Assembly: GCA_051005875.1 (NCBI GenBank)
Contig: JBPCIX010000038.1
Span: 1 to 26,566 of the forward strand
Origin: JBPCIX01 sp051005875
GTDB taxonomy: Bacteria > Actinomycetota > CADDZG01 > JAHWKV01
Length of the DNA: 26,566 nt
Direction: 5' to 3'
This document shows, in pieces, positions 23,838 to 26,566 of the stretch. The position numbers and the translations under genes are program-made. The notes beneath the pieces were generated by a model. It saw only the letters and a list, made by a program, of their open reading frames with translations. It was not told the origin of the DNA and made no database searches. Numbering within the stretch: position 1 is the stretch's first letter; each line of letters begins with the position of its first letter.

Positions 23838-24229
23838 GGCGCCAGCCAACTGGGCATTCGGGGGGGGCTAGTGCACTACTAATTGCAGGGATGCTGCTGT
23901 TGGCCGGTTGCGGCGGCGAGGCCGTTTCGGATCAAGCGATAAAGGGGCAGGTCCTGGCGGGCGACTTAGGCTGCACCAATTGCCATTCGACCGACGGTGA
24001 TAAATCGGTAGGTCCGACATGGAAGGGCCTGGCCGGCTCGCAAGTCAAACTTTCCGACGGCAGCGTCGTTAAAGCCGACGACAACTACCTTCGCGAGTCC
24101 ATAGAAATGCCGAGCGAAAAAACGGTGGACGGCTTCAAGCCGGGATTGATGGAGCGGGTGATAAAACCCGGGAGCATCAGCAAAGCTCAGGCCGCCCAAT
24201 TGATCGCCTACATCAAAACTCTGAATTAG
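23834..24229 (+). CDS. Lipoprotein class I cytochrome c
   Basis: A 131-residue exported heme protein. The lipobox LAGC at 23-26 gives a lipidated Cys26. The heme-binding CTNCH is at 47-51 and the distal ligand is probably M106 (FKPGLM). The short domain resembles the cytochrome c module fused to some cytochrome oxidase subunit II proteins. As the last gene of the operon it could carry electrons from the metal oxidation or uptake reaction to the respiratory chain, or from it to the oxidase. A weak GCCC/GGGC hairpin after the stop lacks a T-run. Confidence 0.9.
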   Translation: MRRQPTGHSGGASALLIAGMLLLAGCGGEAVSDQAIKGQVLAGDLGCTNCHSTDGDKSVGPTWKGLAGSQVKLSDGSVVKADDNYLRESIEMPSEKTVDGFKPGLMERVIKPGSISKAQAAQLIAYIKTLN

Positions 24230-24252
24230 CCCGTTCCATGGGCGCCGGTCGG

Positions 24253-24280
24253 TGCTATCATAATCCTTAGAGTGATAGCA
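24253..24280. promoter_or_regulatory. 8-bp inverted repeat operator upstream of VapBC
   Basis: TGCTATCA (24253-24260) and TGATAGCA (24273-24280) are perfect inverted repeats 12 nt apart, ending 8 nt before the antitoxin start. RHH antitoxins usually bind such sites. A CATAAT hexamer overlaps the left arm. Confidence 0.6.
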
Positions 24281-24288
24281 TTGTCTTT

Positions 24289-24576
24289 GTGAAGCAGCTG
24301 ATTGCTCGTATAGACGACGACTTGCATCGAAGGCTTAAGGCAGTCGCGAAGCAAGAAGGCAGATCGGTCAACTCGTTTGTGAATGAAGTTCTCTTCGAAA
24401 GCGTCTCGGCCGGTTCTGACAATGCCCAAATAGCGCGCCGGCTTGAGCTTAAGACGCGAAGAGTAATTCCTCCCCAACCGGCCAGGGTTCCATCCCGCCG
24501 GGCTATCTCAAAACTGACCAAAGCCGCCGGAACGGCTGTCAGCGAGGCCTTGAGCGACCAGCGTTCGTCTCGTTGA
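24289..24576 (+). CDS. RHH antitoxin (VapB-like)
   Basis: A 95-residue protein opening MKQLIARIDDDLHRRLKAVAKQEGRSVNSFVNEVLFESV, a ribbon-helix-helix DNA-binding domain, with a basic C-terminal tail rather than the usual acidic one. GTG 24289 is the start. Its TGA overlaps the toxin's TTG start (TTGA). The inverted repeat just upstream fits autoregulation. It sits between the cytochrome c and CDF genes with its own promoter region. Confidence 0.82.
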   Translation: MKQLIARIDDDLHRRLKAVAKQEGRSVNSFVNEVLFESVSAGSDNAQIARRLELKTRRVIPPQPARVPSRRAISKLTKAAGTAVSEALSDQRSSR

Positions 24577-25010
24577 GCCTCATCTATGCCGATACCAGCG
24601 CCCTGGCGCGAGCTTACTTTTCAGACGAGCCGGACCACCAGCAGCTAAAAGAACAGCTACTGGAAGGCGGGGGGCTGGTTCTTTCGAGCGAGCTTGCCCG
24701 CCCTGAGCTGGCCAGCGCCGTTCAGGCTGCTCACCGTGCAGGACGCTTGAGTGACCCCGTGCCCGTTTTAAACCGTTTCGACGCTGACTGCGGTCCCGAC
24801 GGGCCGTTGACACTTCTTGTTTTCGAGCCGGCGCCGGTATTTTCCGCCGCTTATGCCCTGATATCCAAGCATCCATTGAAAACTCTCGATTCGTTGCATT
24901 TGGCGGTTGCCCTGGAGGAGCGCAGCAGAGCAGGGGAAGATCTAGTCTTTGTCAGCAGAGATGATGTTCAGCGCACCGCGGCCCGGGCGGAAGGCCTCCG
25001 GACCGGCTGA
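24573..25010 (+). CDS. PIN-domain toxin VapC
   Basis: A 145-residue PIN-domain RNase: IYADTSAL near the N terminus gives the first Asp, RPELASAV the Glu, KTLDSLHLA the third acid and FVSRDD the last. TTG 24573 overlaps the antitoxin stop by 4 nt. It is the third toxin-antitoxin pair in the window and lies between a metal operon and a metal exporter. Confidence 0.87.
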   Translation: MSLIYADTSALARAYFSDEPDHQQLKEQLLEGGGLVLSSELARPELASAVQAAHRAGRLSDPVPVLNRFDADCGPDGPLTLLVFEPAPVFSAAYALISKHPLKTLDSLHLAVALEERSRAGEDLVFVSRDDVQRTAARAEGLRTG

Positions 25011-25017
25011 GGGCCCG

Positions 25018-25023
25018 TAGAAT
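25018..25023 (+). promoter_or_regulatory. -10 box (TAGAAT) of a leaderless CDF gene
   Basis: TAGAAT ends 6 nt before GTG 25030 and no Shine-Dalgarno is present, so translation probably begins at the 5' end of the mRNA. Confidence 0.45.
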
Positions 25024-25029
25024 TCCTTC

Positions 25030-26430
25030 GTGACATCTAACACGTCCAGTCATTCCGACGACAGAAAGCAAGCCCAGCGAGTTGCTTTTGTTTCCCTACT
25101 CGCTGCCCTGGGCCTTGTCATTGCAAAACTGGCGGCTGGGCTCGCAACCGGGAGTCTGGCCATTTTGTCCGAGGCCGCCCATTCGGCGCTCGATGCAGGT
25201 GTCACAGCGTTGACTTTCGCCGTGGTGAGAATCGCCTCGCGGCCCCCCGACCACGACCACCCCTACGGCCACGGCAAGGCCGAGAACATCTCTGCGCTCA
25301 TTGAAACCATCGCGCTCTTCGCACTTTCCGCCTACCTGGCCTTTCAGGCTGTTTCGAGGCTGAGATCGGGGTCTTCGGGTGAGGTGGACGCGGCCTGGTA
25401 CGGCTTTGCGGTCATTGGCCTTTCGATGGTTGTGGACGCCAACCGTTCCCGGATCCTTCGCCGGGTCGGCCGGAAAGTGAGAAGCCCCGCCTTAGAGGCG
25501 GACGCCCTGAACTTCACGGCCGACATGCTGACCTCGTTTGTGGTCTTGGTTGGGCTCGCGTTTGTAAAATTGGGTTATCCCTCGGCCGACGCGATCGGCA
25601 GCCTGCTGATAGCGGCCTACGTTGGCTATCAGAGCGTCCGGCTTGGAAGAAAAAGCGTCGATGCCTTAATGGACCGGGCACCGAGCGGATCGATAGAGCG
25701 GATCACCGAGGTCGCCAAGGCGGTCCCCGGTGTCCAGGAGGTCCGCCGGGTGCGCGTTAGATACACCGGAGGCGAACCCCAAACCGACGTTGTAATAGCC
25801 GTCTCCCGACGCGTGCCTTTAGAGAAAGCACACGAAGTAACCCAACAGGTTGAGCGCGCTATCGCGGAGTTAGAGCCGGGCGCCGATGTGATTGTGCATG
25901 TTGAACCCTTGGCCGACGAGAAGCTGATGGCGGAACGGATACAGGCGATCTCGGCCCGCGAGCCGGGGGCGGGCGAAATCCACAACATCTTCGTGACGGC
26001 GCAACAGGGCGGCCTGCATGTTTCAATGCACGTGAAGTTCCCCGGTGCAATGACTCTGACCGAAGCTCACTCAATATCGGAAAAGTTAGAAAAGGAAATT
26101 CGAGAAGAGATTCCGGGCATCTCTCGGATAGATACTCACCTTGAACCACTGGGTGAAAGCTCAGTGGGAACAGATGTAACCGAGCAGGAATCTAGGCTCG
26201 CCGGCTGGGCGACGTCGATGGCCGAAGAACAGCCGGAGGTAAACAATTGCCACGAACTTGTAGTAACTGATACCGAAGACGGCCTCACGGTAGTGATGCA
26301 CTGCGAAGCGGCCCCGGGCCTGTCGGTGAACCAGGTCCACGAAGCCTCAACGAGAATAGAAACCGAAACCCACCGGCGGTGGCCGGAAGTAAGAAGGGTG
26401 ACAGTGCACTTCGAACCCGCCGAGACCTAG
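25030..26430 (+). CDS. CDF cation efflux protein with three C-terminal domains
   Basis: A 466-residue cation diffusion facilitator, longer than the usual roughly 300 residues. Six transmembrane helices (about 18-215) carry the metal site: H51-x-x-x-D55 in helix 2 (AHSALDA) and N161-x-x-x-D165 in helix 5 (NFTADMLTS), differing from the usual His/Asp at the second pair, plus HPYGHGKAE (77-85). The soluble part holds three ferredoxin-like modules, each ending in H-hydrophobic-E-P (HVEP 290-293, HLEP 370-373, HFEP 460-463); most CDFs have one. It exports divalent metal against protons; the substrate is uncertain. GTG 25030 is the start. Together with the ZIP importer it makes the region a metal-homeostasis locus. 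Confidence 0.9.
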   Translation: MTSNTSSHSDDRKQAQRVAFVSLLAALGLVIAKLAAGLATGSLAILSEAAHSALDAGVTALTFAVVRIASRPPDHDHPYGHGKAENISALIETIALFALSAYLAFQAVSRLRSGSSGEVDAAWYGFAVIGLSMVVDANRSRILRRVGRKVRSPALEADALNFTADMLTSFVVLVGLAFVKLGYPSADAIGSLLIAAYVGYQSVRLGRKSVDALMDRAPSGSIERITEVAKAVPGVQEVRRVRVRYTGGEPQTDVVIAVSRRVPLEKAHEVTQQVERAIAELEPGADVIVHVEPLADEKLMAERIQAISAREPGAGEIHNIFVTAQQGGLHVSMHVKFPGAMTLTEAHSISEKLEKEIREEIPGISRIDTHLEPLGESSVGTDVTEQESRLAGWATSMAEEQPEVNNCHELVVTDTEDGLTVVMHCEAAPGLSVNQVHEASTRIETETHRRWPEVRRVTVHFEPAET

Positions 26431-26468
26431 CCTGAAGCCCACTGAGCGGAGATCTGGAAGAACCTGGG

Positions 26469-26541
26469 TGGAGCTGCGGGGCTTCGCTCCCCGTACCTCC
26501 GCGCTGCCAGCGCGGCGCTCTACTAAGTGAGCTACAGCCCC
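26469..26541 (-). tRNA. tRNA-Ala (anticodon GGC) with aberrant loops
   Basis: A 73-nt cloverleaf. The acceptor stem GGGGCTG/CAGCTCC contains the alanine identity pair G3-U70 and discriminator A73; the D stem is GCTC/GAGC; the anticodon stem CCGCG/CGCGG encloses CTGGCAG (anticodon GGC); the T stem is CGGGG/CCCCG. CCA is not encoded (CCC follows). Conserved loop bases are changed: T loop AGCGAAG in place of TTCRANN, and D loop ACTTAGTA with C15 and A18 in place of R15 and G18, plus A48. It may be a real but divergent tRNA, or a pseudo-tRNA. Confidence 0.75.
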
Positions 26542-26566
26542 AGTGGACTCCAAAATACCATCAGCA

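Noticed and set aside
24229..24243. Terminator after the cytochrome c gene (GCCC/GGGC)
   Set aside because: A four-pair stem with no T-run is too weak to call.
1..26566. CRISPR arrays, insertion sequences or phage integrase
   Set aside because: No regularly spaced direct repeats of CRISPR type, transposase or integrase frames were seen.

Overview
The window is a bacterial chromosome segment, most likely from an uncultured Actinomycetota (moderately high G+C by eye, not computed). Three things point there: the conserved minus-strand order leuS / comEA-comEC-holA-rpsT-lepA-hrcA-dnaJ-rsmE-phoH-ybeY-corC, two DUF222/HNH endonuclease paralogues of the type that is multicopy in actinobacteria, and many genes with no Shine-Dalgarno sequence, whose start codon sits 6-9 nt after a -10-like hexamer, as in leaderless mRNAs. 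The genus cannot be read from the sequence.

Layout. Positions 1-548 hold the 3' end of a DUF222/HNH gene (+). Positions 824-12882 are a dense minus-strand housekeeping block, in transcription order comEA, comEC (DNA uptake), holA (replication), rpsT, lepA (translation), hrcA, dnaJ (heat shock), rsmE, phoH, ybeY (ribosome and RNA maturation), a CNNM/CBS CorC-like protein, and a divergent cold-shock-domain protein. Most junctions are 1-4 nt overlaps or short gaps.

Positions 12883-18332 are an accessory insertion between leuS and comEA. It carries an L,D-transpeptidase, a Phd/RelE-type module whose toxin has no ordinary start codon, a CopG/VapC-type module, a secreted NHL-repeat protein split by a frameshift, an orphan LuxR-type response regulator preceded by four copies of a 21-bp palindromic motif, and an intact DUF222/HNH gene in inverted orientation to the one at position 1. 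leuS (18333-20876) follows.

Positions 20892-24229 hold the most interesting system: a four-gene, translationally coupled plus-strand operon behind a perfect palindrome. It encodes a DtxR-family regulator with MntR-like (Asp/Glu) metal ligands, a Tat-exported two-domain multicopper oxidase, a ZIP transporter with an N-terminal extracytoplasmic domain, and a lipoprotein cytochrome c. I infer an envelope pathway that oxidises or handles a divalent metal, perhaps manganese, with electrons passed to a heme protein. A VapBC module and a CDF exporter with three C-terminal cytoplasmic domains follow (24253-26430). The window ends with a tRNA-Ala(GGC) that has all stems and the G3-U70 identity pair but an aberrant T loop and D loop.
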